NCBI GenBank assembly: GCA_028873155.1
Contig: JAGWML010000126.1
Span: 1-8,831 of the forward strand
Direction: 5' to 3'
DNA: 8,831 nucleotides
DNA from: Acidobacteriota bacterium
Lineage (GTDB): Bacteria > Acidobacteriota > Terriglobia > Terriglobales > Acidobacteriaceae
The translations under genes were made by a program, and so were the position numbers. The stretch's first letter is position 1. Every line of letters begins with the position of its first letter. The notes beneath the pieces are model-generated. The model had not been told where the DNA came from. It searched no databases and saw nothing but the letters and a program-made list of their open reading frames with translations. Positions 1 to 6,576 of this stretch are shown here, piece by piece.

Positions 1-1026
1 GGTCGCCCATGTGGCAGGCGTGGGCCCGGCATAGATCCACGGTGCCGGCAGGGTAAATATCATCGGCCCGCCGCTGGTTGAATTAGCCGTGACCGCCACC
101 GCCGCAAATTGCGGAAACGCCGGGCCTCCGCTGGAAGGCAGAGCGCGTATCGCGGCGGCATTCAAGGTGTAATAGTCCCCGCTCTCCAGCGCGGTCGCGG
201 GCAGCGCGTCATACTGCGTCGTTCCGCCTCCCAACGCATAATTCACAGGGCCCATGTTGAACGAGACGTAGGTTTCCCCAGGCAGGAACCCCGTTGGGAC
301 ATTCTGAAAGGTGATCGGCTGGGGCGTGGTCTCATCTGCCGTTCCCAGCACCACCGCCGCTCCGCCATTCAGCGATCCCGGCACCGCCTGGTTCGCGAAG
401 GCACGCGCCGCCACCACCGTCCCCATCAAATTGCTGGAGGATGCTGTTGCGAAGACCTCTACCCGGTCGCTCCCCACCGGAGCCGCGAAGCTGCCGCTGG
501 CATTCACCATGGTGGCGCCCCATGCCGAAGCGCTGTTCCCATTCTCCGCAATCGCGCTCACGGACGTAGCGGACGGAACCCCGCTCGCATTCACATTCAC
601 TGCCAGCGAGCCCGTCTGCCCGGTGGATCCTGATAACCCGAGCCCATTCCCAAAAATATTGGACGGGCACGGCAGGGTGAACGAAGTACCGTCCGCTGTG
701 CTCGCCTCCACCACAGACTCATACGGCGCAATCATCTGCTGGCCGCCCACTGTCACCGCGGGAGGAGTGCAGACATACGTTACTGTGAAGGTCGTTGTCC
801 CGCTGGGAAGGGAAAGCGTCAGCCCGTTGGAACTCACCGTCTCTGTCGTGAAGGCTCCAGATCCAATCTGTGCCGCCACCACTGTCGGCGTCGCCGGCGA
901 GAAAGTGAAGTTGACCGTCGCGGGACCGCCACCCGACGATCCGGAACCGCTGGAACCGCCGCCACAACCGGCAGCAGCTACAAACATCAAGGCAGGAATC
1001 GATACCCACAACTGGCCCGAAGACAT
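1..1026 (-). CDS. Putative secreted lipoprotein, Gly/Ser-rich linker, C-terminus beyond left edge
   Basis: The frame is open for all 342 codons from the ATG at 1026 to base 1, with no stop, so the gene continues past the window. The start is chosen because GAGG (1033-1036) lies 6 nt upstream. A second in-frame ATG at 1107 lacks a ribosome site but would add positively charged residues, which the short leader lacks. The N-terminus is a hydrophobic stretch ending at Cys21 (IPALMFVAAAGC), a slightly atypical lipobox. A Gly/Ser tether of about 14 residues follows, then a Thr/Ser/Val/Ala-rich, charge-poor sequence that looks like extracellular beta-sandwich repeats. I do not recognise a named domain. 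Cys residues around 85 and 115 could form a disulphide. It is likely anchored in a membrane and exposed outside the cytoplasm. Third positions look less GC-biased than in the metabolic genes. Function unknown. Confidence 0.72.
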   Translation of the reverse strand, partial: MSSGQLWVSIPALMFVAAAGCGGGSSGSGSSGGGPATVNFTFSPATPTVVAAQIGSGAFTTETVSSNGLTLSLPSGTTTFTVTYVCTPPAVTVGGQQMIAPYESVVEASTADGTSFTLPCPSNIFGNGLGLSGSTGQTGSLAVNVNASGVPSATSVSAIAENGNSASAWGATMVNASGSFAAPVGSDRVEVFATASSSNLMGTVVAARAFANQAVPGSLNGGAAVVLGTADETTPQPITFQNVPTGFLPGETYVSFNMGPVNYALGGGTTQYDALPATALESGDYYTLNAAAIRALPSSGGPAFPQFAAVAVTANSTSGGPMIFTLPAPWIYAGPTPATWAT

Positions 1027-1245
1027 GATTTGCCTCGCAACAGAAAGCGCTCGATACCGAAGGCTTGTTCCGCAGCGCGTCCAATCTCGTCGTCGCTGCG
1101 CCGACATGTCTTTGTCTGCAAAAAACCGGTGCCCCTCGCACGAACAGCGCGCACAGGTCTCAATTCTGGGATGCAGCGGTCCATCCCTCGGGATGCTTGC
1201 CCAACCGCTCCGGGCCCTGCAATCGCGGAATCCTTCACGCGCAAG
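1027..1245. other. Intergenic stretch with no supported gene
   Basis: Short overlapping ORFs occur on both strands here, but none has a ribosome site, a recognisable domain or gene-like codon use. The region should hold the promoter of the left-edge lipoprotein (minus strand), unless that gene is read through from upstream. I see no convincing -35/-10 pair. Together with the hairpin at 1246-1298 it fills the roughly 300-base gap between the two lipoprotein genes. Confidence 0.4.
1033..1036 (-). promoter_or_regulatory. Ribosome binding site deciding the start of the left-edge lipoprotein
   Basis: The minus strand reads GAGG, then six bases, then the ATG at 1026. No comparable purine run precedes the alternative ATG at 1107. 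Confidence 0.5.
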
Positions 1246-1298
1246 AAATAACCCCGGCGCAGCCTGTCATTCCGACAAAGCGTGCTCCGGGGTTGTTT
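1246..1298 (-). terminator. Candidate terminator hairpin downstream of the small lipoprotein gene
   Basis: An 8-bp perfect inverted repeat, AACCCCGG (1250-1257) with CCGGGGTT (1287-1294), extends outward by A-T and G-T pairs to about 1246/1298. Its loop contains a smaller hairpin, TGTC-attcc-GACA. The minus-strand gene ends at 1334, about 36 nt upstream. On the minus strand the stem is followed by ATTTCTT, a weak T-tract. On the plus strand it is followed by GTTTTGTT, so it could work in either direction. The long loop is unusual for an intrinsic terminator, so it may instead be a remnant of a dispersed repeat. Confidence 0.42.
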
Positions 1299-1333
1299 TG
1301 TTGCTACCGTCCTGCCTCAGGTCTTGCGTGTCT

Positions 1334-1924
1334 CTACACGATCCCGTGCAGCACCCACGCGCCATTCTCGACCGAAAAATCGGCGTGCCGCTTGTTTGAG
1401 AGCTTGTTTCCAGGGTTATGAGCAAGGTCCTGCACAGACTGCGGAACCCCCGACAGATCAACGCCTTCCGTAAAGTCCGCGCCCTTGGCCGACGAGACAC
1501 CCGGCAGCGTCTCATCCGCCACCTGGTGCAGATCCCGCGCCTTCAAGTGACTCGTCGCCACCGTCTGCACCGTAATCGAATAGCTTGTGTCCGACTCGCT
1601 CTGCGGCCTCCACTGGATCGCATCGCCGCCTCCGGCCACCTTCACGGCCTTCTTGCCGTCATCGGTCAGCGTATAGTCGGCCCAGAACTTGTTGGGATAC
1701 ACCTTGGTCAGCTTCCACAGCCCGGCTGTGATTCCCTGGCCCATCCCGTCCTTGCTCAGGTTGATCGACACGCTATCTGCGGGCGCGCTGTCATAGTGCG
1801 CCTGAATCAGCGAAAGAGCCTGATCCTGGGTGAGTTCCGGCGCCGACTTGCACCCAGCCACCAGCATCCCCGCGCCCAACAATCCCGTCACCACCAAATT
1901 CTTCAAGTTCCTGCGATTGCTCAC
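1334..1924 (-). CDS. Small lipoprotein of unknown function (196 aa)
   Basis: The start is set at the GTG at 1924 because a strong GGAGGG (1928-1933) sits a few bases upstream. The in-frame ATG at 1942 would place that ribosome site inside the gene. The N-terminus is a textbook lipoprotein signal: basic VSNRRNLKN, a hydrophobic core, then the lipobox LVAGC with Cys25 as the lipidated residue. The mature part (about 170 aa) is soluble and polar. It contains a predicted helix (LTQDQALSLIQAHYDSAP) and a later segment, TLTDDGKKAVKVAGG, that looks like a small alpha/beta domain. It ends in ENGAWVLHGIV, a typical beta-strand end of small periplasmic domains. No named family is recognised. It follows the nucleoside hydrolase gene by about 150 nt and has its own promoter-like sequence, so it is probably a separate transcription unit. 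Confidence 0.8.
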   Translation of the reverse strand: MSNRRNLKNLVVTGLLGAGMLVAGCKSAPELTQDQALSLIQAHYDSAPADSVSINLSKDGMGQGITAGLWKLTKVYPNKFWADYTLTDDGKKAVKVAGGGDAIQWRPQSESDTSYSITVQTVATSHLKARDLHQVADETLPGVSSAKGADFTEGVDLSGVPQSVQDLAHNPGNKLSNKRHADFSVENGAWVLHGIV

Positions 1925-1927
1925 TTT

Positions 1928-1933
1928 CCCTCC
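1928..1933 (-). promoter_or_regulatory. Strong ribosome binding site that decides the GTG start at 1924
   Basis: The minus strand reads GGAGGG, then AAA, then GTG. The GGAGG core is only 3-4 nt from the start, close but usable. It rules against the upstream ATG at 1942. Confidence 0.55.
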
Positions 1934-1972
1934 ATATCCCATCGTCTTCGAGTGAATTCTCTTCGACTCGTC

Positions 1973-2001
1973 ATTTTTCTCTTACTTTCGCGTGCTGTCA
2001 A
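1973..2001 (-). promoter_or_regulatory. Sigma70-like promoter for the small lipoprotein gene
   Basis: A perfect -35 TTGACA (1996-2001 on the minus strand) is followed by a 17-bp spacer and AAAAAT (1973-1978), which matches 4 of 6 bases of the -10 consensus. Transcription would start near 1966 and leave a leader of about 40 nt. This leader includes the short inverted repeat CGAGT (1949-1953) / ACTCG (1966-1970). Confidence 0.45.
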
Positions 2002-2078
2002 TGCGCTTGCCTGTGACCGGGAACACAACAGTCCTCCGACCTGTGGAAACTCCGCTGCCCCCTGCCACTCCAGACATC

Positions 2079-3083
2079 TCATTGCCCCGCCAGCCGTTCC
2101 CGCAGCAGCCGCAAAAATCCCGCTTCGTCCGACTTCAGACATACCTCCGCATTCGGCTTCCCGTCCGTCCGCCGCGTGAATCCCTTGTCGTCCACCTCAA
2201 TGTGCATCGGCGTTGCCGGGCACAGATCCGGGCGAAAGCTGTACGTCACCGCCACCGGGTCAAACAGCGTCGGCGTCGGCGAGTGTGCCCAGTTGTCCAC
2301 CTTCCACTGGTGATAGAGCAGCGTCACCTGGTCCGTCACCGGCGACCCATGCGCAAAGATGGCGTCCCGCTCCGGCTCCTCCAGATGCACCTGCGTCGAG
2401 TCCAGCGGCATCATGAAGACCGGCACACCCGAGGCCAGCAGCGCCTGTGCGCCCTTCGGGTCCTGCAGAATGTTCCACTCCGCATCCGGCGGCCGTCGCG
2501 CGCCCGTCTTCGCGTCGTCGTAGCCCCGCTCGATGCTGCCGCCCATCATCACCACCCGCTTCAACTTGCGAAAGGTCGCCGCATCCCGCTCGATGGCCGC
2601 CTGCACATTGAACAACGGTCCGATCGCAATCAACGTCACCTCGCCCGGATGCGTCCGAATCTGGTCCAGCAGAAACGTGACGCCATCCGCATACTTGCGC
2701 TCCGGCCCCCGCCGCGCATACGCCGCCTGCGTCATGGGGTTCGCCGTCTCCGTATGCACGCCCGCCGCCACCGGAATATCGCCCCGCCCCGCCGCCTCGA
2801 CAAAGCGCTCCGCCAGGCGCGCGCGCAGTTCCGTATTGCCAAAGGCCGTCGTCACACCCAGCACCTTCAGCTCCGGACTCTGGAGCGCCAGCCCCAGCGC
2901 GAAGGCATCGTCAATGTCATCGCCAATGTCAGTGTCGATGACCACCAGCAGCGGCCGGCTCGTCGCCGATTGCGCCGCCTGAGCCGGACTCCCCTGGGTG
3001 CTTCCAGGCCCCAGCAGCACCAACATCAGTACCAGCGCCACCGCCACCATTCCATTCGCCCTTCTCACCGTCAACCCCCGCAT
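2079..3083 (-). CDS. Exported inosine/uridine-preferring nucleoside hydrolase family protein (334 aa)
   Basis: Nucleoside hydrolases cleave the N-glycosidic bond of ribonucleosides to give ribose and a free base. The family signature is present at residues 48-61 as VIDTDIGDDIDDAF, the Asp-rich calcium site. The usual form is DTDPGIDDA; here Pro is Ile and one extra Asp-containing step is present. Other family landmarks are GPLFNV (155-160), MMGGS (179-183), the AEWNILQDP segment (201-209), which matches the usual E-x-N-x-x-x-D-P, and LFDPVAV (273-279), whose Asp is the last metal ligand. The N-terminus has an arginine pair followed by a hydrophobic core (about residues 11-25), so the product is probably periplasmic or secreted. 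The start ATG at 3083 is chosen to give this signal peptide. An in-frame TTG at 3110 would overlap the upstream gene by 8 nt. It lies 19 nt after the enolase-family gene, so the two are probably co-transcribed. Substrate is not predictable. Confidence 0.88.
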   Translation of the reverse strand: MRGLTVRRANGMVAVALVLMLVLLGPGSTQGSPAQAAQSATSRPLLVVIDTDIGDDIDDAFALGLALQSPELKVLGVTTAFGNTELRARLAERFVEAAGRGDIPVAAGVHTETANPMTQAAYARRGPERKYADGVTFLLDQIRTHPGEVTLIAIGPLFNVQAAIERDAATFRKLKRVVMMGGSIERGYDDAKTGARRPPDAEWNILQDPKGAQALLASGVPVFMMPLDSTQVHLEEPERDAIFAHGSPVTDQVTLLYHQWKVDNWAHSPTPTLFDPVAVTYSFRPDLCPATPMHIEVDDKGFTRRTDGKPNAEVCLKSDEAGFLRLLRERLAGQ

Positions 3084-3102
3084 TCTGTCTTGCGGCAACG
3101 CA

Positions 3103-4425
3103 TCAGCCAATCGTCAACTCCCGCTGCGACTCAATCTTCGCCGGATCGAGCTGTACATGGAACCCCGGCCCCGTGGGCAGCGCAACATGCGCCTGCTCCA
3201 CCACCGGCGGGTCCTTCTCAAAGTGGTAGTAGTGCTGCATCTTGTTCACCAGGTACTCGCCCATCGGAAACGTCATGGGCGGCTGGCTGAACAGGACATG
3301 CACCGCCGCGCGCAGGCTGTGTCCATGCGGAATCACCTCCACGTCGGCGAGCGAGGCCACTGTGCCGATCTTCACCAGCTCGCTCACCCCGCCGCACCAC
3401 TCCGGATCGGCCTGCACCACGTTCAGCGTTCCCGCCTCCAGATAGCGCGCAACCTCCCAGCGGCCATAGAAGTGCTCGCCCGCAGCCAGCGGCACCGTGG
3501 TTCCGCGCCGTATCGCCGCAAAGCTGGAAATCTTCTCGGGATGCGTCACCTCTTCCATCCAGTGCGGGTGGTACGGCTCCACCTGCTTGGCCCATTCCAG
3601 CGCATAGTCCTGGTCCCAGCCGCTGTAGGCGTCGAACATGAGCCCGTAGTCGTCGCCCAGCGTCTCGCGCAGCGTCTTCACCAGCTCCACGTTCTTGCGC
3701 ATTCCCTCCGGACCCGACCCCGGCCCGTAGCCGATAAACCACTTCTGGTAGCGGAACCCTTCGTTCTTCAGCTCCAGGCAGCGCTTGCGCACCTCTTCCG
3801 GCTGCAATGAAAAGCCCAGCGCGCTCGCATACATCTCCACCCTCTCGCGCGAAGGCCCGCCCAGCAGCCGCCACACCGAAACCCCGTAGAACTTGCCGCG
3901 CAGATCCCAGAGCGTGTTGTCCACCGCGCTGATCGCCATCATGAAAATGCCGTCGCGCGAGTGCCGGTTCGACCGGTACATCTGGTCCCACAGCACCTCT
4001 CCGGCCAGCGCATCCTTGCCCATCAGAAATGCCTTCAGATCTTCAAGCAGGATTGTCGCCGGCTCCAGGTCGACAGGCCCATACAGCCCATCCAGTCCCG
4101 CCGCCGTGCGAATCCGCAAGTAATTCGCCTTGTACTCCACCTCGCGCGTGCCGCCCGGATGATCCTCATACGGAGCGGGCCGGAAAGCATCGTACACATC
4201 CAGCGGATTCACCTGCGCCTGATGGTTCACCCCGGCCTCGGCCGTATAGTGCCCGGTCAGTTCCAGCACGTCCACCGCGTCAATCTTCAGCGGCGCTGTA
4301 CCCGCAGGCGGCTCCGCAGCCGGAAGCCCTGCCCCCGCCACCATCGGCGTCGACGCCACCGCGCCTGCAGCCGCCAGTCCTGAAAGAAAGCCCCGTCTGC
4401 TGACTCCTTGAAAGCCGCTCCCCAT
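3103..4425 (-). CDS. Tat-exported enolase-superfamily sugar-acid dehydratase, L-rhamnonate-dehydratase-like (440 aa)
   Basis: This is a mandelate racemase/muconate lactonizing enzyme family protein. The likely role is Mg-dependent abstraction of the alpha-proton of a sugar acid with loss of water. A capping domain covers about residues 45-175 and a barrel domain about 195-400. Metal ligands visible are Asp265 (LMFDAYSGW), Glu291/292 (WMEEVTHP) and Glu317 (AAGEHFYGR). His367 in VIPHGHS, with Asp340 (VQADPEW), is the likely general base pair. At strand 2 the usual K-x-K is replaced by QKWF (227-230), which I recall from the L-rhamnonate dehydratase branch. The first 35 residues are a twin-arginine signal (SRRGFL at 9-14, then an Ala/Gly-rich core), unusual because most relatives are cytoplasmic. 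The ATG at 4425 is chosen for the GGAGGAG upstream; a GTG at 4455 would place that ribosome site inside the gene. It lies 84 nt downstream of the YjhG-like gene. Confidence 0.87.
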   Translation of the reverse strand: MGSGFQGVSRRGFLSGLAAAGAVASTPMVAGAGLPAAEPPAGTAPLKIDAVDVLELTGHYTAEAGVNHQAQVNPLDVYDAFRPAPYEDHPGGTREVEYKANYLRIRTAAGLDGLYGPVDLEPATILLEDLKAFLMGKDALAGEVLWDQMYRSNRHSRDGIFMMAISAVDNTLWDLRGKFYGVSVWRLLGGPSRERVEMYASALGFSLQPEEVRKRCLELKNEGFRYQKWFIGYGPGSGPEGMRKNVELVKTLRETLGDDYGLMFDAYSGWDQDYALEWAKQVEPYHPHWMEEVTHPEKISSFAAIRRGTTVPLAAGEHFYGRWEVARYLEAGTLNVVQADPEWCGGVSELVKIGTVASLADVEVIPHGHSLRAAVHVLFSQPPMTFPMGEYLVNKMQHYYHFEKDPPVVEQAHVALPTGPGFHVQLDPAKIESQRELTIG

Positions 4426-4433
4426 GCCGCCGT

Positions 4434-4440
4434 CTCCTCC
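4434..4440 (-). promoter_or_regulatory. Ribosome binding site deciding the start of the enolase-family gene
   Basis: The minus strand reads GGAGGAG, then eight bases, then the ATG at 4425. This places the Tat motif 8 residues after the initiator and rules out the GTG at 4455. Confidence 0.6.
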
Positions 4441-4509
4441 CTCGAGTTGGAACACCCGCTTGCATCACCCTGAGCGAGACTCGGGCGACACCATCCTCGC
4501 GCGTCACAC

Positions 4510-6483
4510 TTACCGGATCGCGAGCCGCGCCGCAATCCGCTCCGCGTCATACACGCAGCCACCCCACACGCCGCCGCTCGCCTCCACCAGCAGAGCCCAC
4601 AGCCGCGTGTCGTCCGGCAGATCGGGATGCGGCGCAAGATCCGCCCGCGGCGCGCGCCCGGCCAGCCGCCGCGCACCCTCCGCCGCATCGAAGCTCCCCG
4701 CCGAATCTCCCACCAGGTCCACGCTCCCGGTCAGCTTGGCGCGGTCAATCACCAGCTCAATCACATCGCCTTCGACAATCTTGCCCAGCGGCCCGCCCGC
4801 CAGCGCCTCCGGCGAGATGTGCCCCACGCACGCCCCCGTCGAAACCCCGCTGAACCGCGCATCCGTCAGCACCGCCACATGCTTGCAGTGCGGCAGCGCC
4901 TTCAAGGCCGACGTCACCTGATAGATCTCCTGCATCCCCGCGCCTTTGGGTCCGCCGCAGATAAGCGCCAGCACATCGCCCTCGCCAATCGCGCCCGACT
5001 TGATCGCTGCAATCGCCGCCTCCTCCGTCGTGAACACCCGCGCCGGCCCTCGATGCCGGTACACGCCATCCTCGCCAATCAGCGACGGATCAATCGCCGT
5101 GCTCTTGATCACCGCGCCCTCCGGCGCCAGATTGCCCTTGGGGAAACACACCGTCGCCGTCAGCCCGTTGCGCCGCGCCGCGTCGCGCGTCATGATCACC
5201 TCGCTCGCATCCACGCCGTCCAGCTTCTTCAGGCGCGCCTACATTGCCCGCCGCCGCTCGCTCTGCTCCCACCACTCGAGATTCGCGCCGAGCGTCTCGC
5301 CGCTCACTGTCTTCACGCTCGTATCCAGCAGCCCCGCCGCACGGAGTGCCAGCATCACCTCCGGCACGCCTCCAGCCAGAAACACCTGCACCGTCGCAAA
5401 GCCCCGCGGCCCGTTCGGCAGCGCGTCCACAAGGCGCGGCACCTCGCGATTCACCGCCGTCCAATCCTCCACCGTGGGCCGCTTGAGCCCCGCATGAAAC
5501 GCCACCGCCGGCAGATGCAGCAGCAGGTTCGTCGAACCCCCGAACGCAGCATGCACCACCATTGCGTTGCGCACGCTGGCCTGCGTCAGCACATCGTGCA
5601 TCCCCATCCCCAGCTCATGCAGCCGCATCAGCGCCCGCGCGCTTCGCCGCGCCATGTCCAGCCACACCGGCTGCCCCGAAGGGGCCAGCGCAGCATGGGG
5701 CAGCGCCATCCCCAGCGCCTCGCCCACCACCTGCGCCGTCGCTGCCGTGCCCAGAAACTGGCAGCCTCCGCCCGGCGACGCACACGCCCGGCAGCCCACC
5801 TCCGCCGCGTATTCCAGTGAAATCTGCCCCTGCGCAAACCGCGCGCCAATCGTCTGCACCTTGCCCGCGTCCTCGCCCTGCTCGGGCAACAGCGTCACCC
5901 CGCCCGGCACCAGCACCGCGGGTAGCGCGCCAGAGGACGCCAGCGCCATCATCATCGCCGGCAGTCCCTTGTCGCACGTCGCCACGCCCAACGCGCCCTT
6001 GCGCGTGGGCAGCGACCGCATCAGCCGCCGCAGCACCGTCGCCGCATCGTTACGATAGGGCAGCGAGTCCATCATCCCCGCCGTCCCCTGCGTTCGCCCA
6101 TCGCACGGATCCGTTACCGCCCCTGCAAACGGCACCGCCCGCAGCGCCTTCAGCTCCCGCGCCGCCTCGGCAACGAGCAGCCCCACCTCCCAGTGCCCGG
6201 TGTGAAAGCCCAGCGCAATTGGCCGCCCATCTTCGGCGCGCAGCCCGCCATGCGTGCTCAGAATCAGAAACTCCGGGTCCAGCAGCCGCGCAGCCTCCCA
6301 GCCCATCCCCGCATTCTGGCTCAGCCCAAACAGATTCCCCGAAGGCTCCGCCCGCAGCATCTCCGCCGTCAGCGGCAGCGCCCCCGCCGGACCTGCCGCA
6401 TGCGTTGCCGTCCCATCCAGCACGCCCTCGCCCGGCTCCAGCACATCCGCCAGCTTCACCCGTCCCGCTCCCTGCATCGCCAT
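4510..6483 (-). pseudogene. yjhG: YjhG/YagF-family sugar-acid (D-xylonate-type) dehydratase, interrupted by an in-frame amber codon
   Basis: IlvD/Edd superfamily members are Fe-S, Mg-dependent dehydratases. E. coli YjhG and YagF convert D-xylonate to 2-dehydro-3-deoxy-D-pentonate. The two parts, 5242-6483 (414 aa) and 4513-5238 (242 codons), are in the same frame and separated only by TAG at codon 415. Read through, the protein would be 657 aa; YjhG is about 655. Probable Fe-S cysteines are Cys127 (TDPCDGRTQGT), Cys170 (ATCDKGLPAM) and Cys241 (GGGCQFLGTAAT). Family hallmarks continue after the stop: NLAPEGAVIKSTAIDPS, TDARFSGVSTGACVGH and PDDTRLWA near the end. The start ATG at 6483 follows TGGGGA; ATG 6477 is an equal alternative. 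An upstream ATG at 6549 has no ribosome site. Without readthrough the product lacks the C-terminal domain and is probably inactive. Family assignment rests on recalled YjhG sequence and is strong. Confidence 0.85.
5239..5241 (-). other. In-frame amber (TAG) codon inside the YjhG-like dehydratase
   Basis: The minus strand reads CGG GCA ATG TAG GCG CGC CTG AAG. The conserved text before (LEWWEQSERRRAM) and after (ARLKKLDGVDASEV) aligns with recalled YjhG relatives with no gap: the stop occupies the place of a single, variable residue in a linker helix. One base change from CAG, AAG, GAG or TGG would create it. The next plausible restart is the GTG at 5214 or the ATG at 5193, and neither has a clear ribosome site. 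Confidence 0.9.
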
Positions 6484-6504
6484 CCGATCCCCACCGCCCC
6501 CGCC

Positions 6505-6510
6505 AGTATA
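6505..6510 (-). promoter_or_regulatory. Candidate -10 element for the YjhG-like gene
   Basis: The minus strand reads TATACT, matching 5 of 6 bases of TATAAT, 21 bp before the ATG at 6483. It is one of the few AT-rich spots in this area. No good -35 hexamer lies at standard spacing, so an activator may be needed if this is real. Confidence 0.35.
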
Positions 6511-6522
6511 GAGGTGCAGCGA

Positions 6523-6552
6523 TTGACTCGCCTCGCGCCCGCATGCCATGCT
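6523..6552 (+). promoter_or_regulatory. Candidate promoter for the MFS gene
   Basis: TTGACT (6523-6528) matches 5 of 6 bases of the -35 consensus. After 18 bp comes CATGCT (6547-6552), a weak -10. Transcription would begin near 6559 and leave a leader of about 18 nt without a ribosome site. It overlaps the inverted repeat at 6532-6557. Confidence 0.28.
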
Positions 6553-6557
6553 GCGAG
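6532..6557. promoter_or_regulatory. Nested inverted repeat between divergent genes, possible operator
   Basis: The 11-bp perfect palindrome GCATG-C-CATGC (6541-6551) is flanked by outer arms CTCGC (6532-6536) and GCGAG (6553-6557). It lies between the divergent dehydratase and MFS start codons and would cover the putative MFS -10. This position suits a transcription factor site controlling both genes. No regulator gene is present in the window, and short palindromes arise by chance in GC-rich DNA. Confidence 0.3.
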
Positions 6558-6576
6558 CGACACCCGCCCTCCCCTC

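Noticed and set aside
311..1399. 362-residue plus-strand ORF opposite the left-edge lipoprotein
   Set aside because: Its first part is antisense to a frame with a signal peptide and ribosome site. The remainder is low-quality sequence across an intergenic region with no domain.
1949..1970. CGAGT/ACTCG inverted repeat in the lipoprotein leader as a riboswitch
   Set aside because: Only five base pairs with a 12-nt loop; no known riboswitch elements are seen.
1992..3290. 432-residue plus-strand ORF, very rich in Arg, His and Pro
   Set aside because: It is a shadow of the nucleoside hydrolase and enolase genes. Composition is typical of antisense frames in high-GC DNA.
4510..5214. Independent gene for the dehydratase C-terminal domain starting at GTG 5214
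   Set aside because: No ribosome site precedes it, and the frame is continuous with the upstream part apart from the one stop, so it is better read as the downstream piece of a broken gene.
5239..5241. Selenocysteine or pyrrolysine insertion at the internal stop
   Set aside because: Selenocysteine uses TGA, not TAG. Pyrrolysine use is limited to a few lineages and needs pyl genes, none of which are visible here. The position is a variable linker residue, not a catalytic one.
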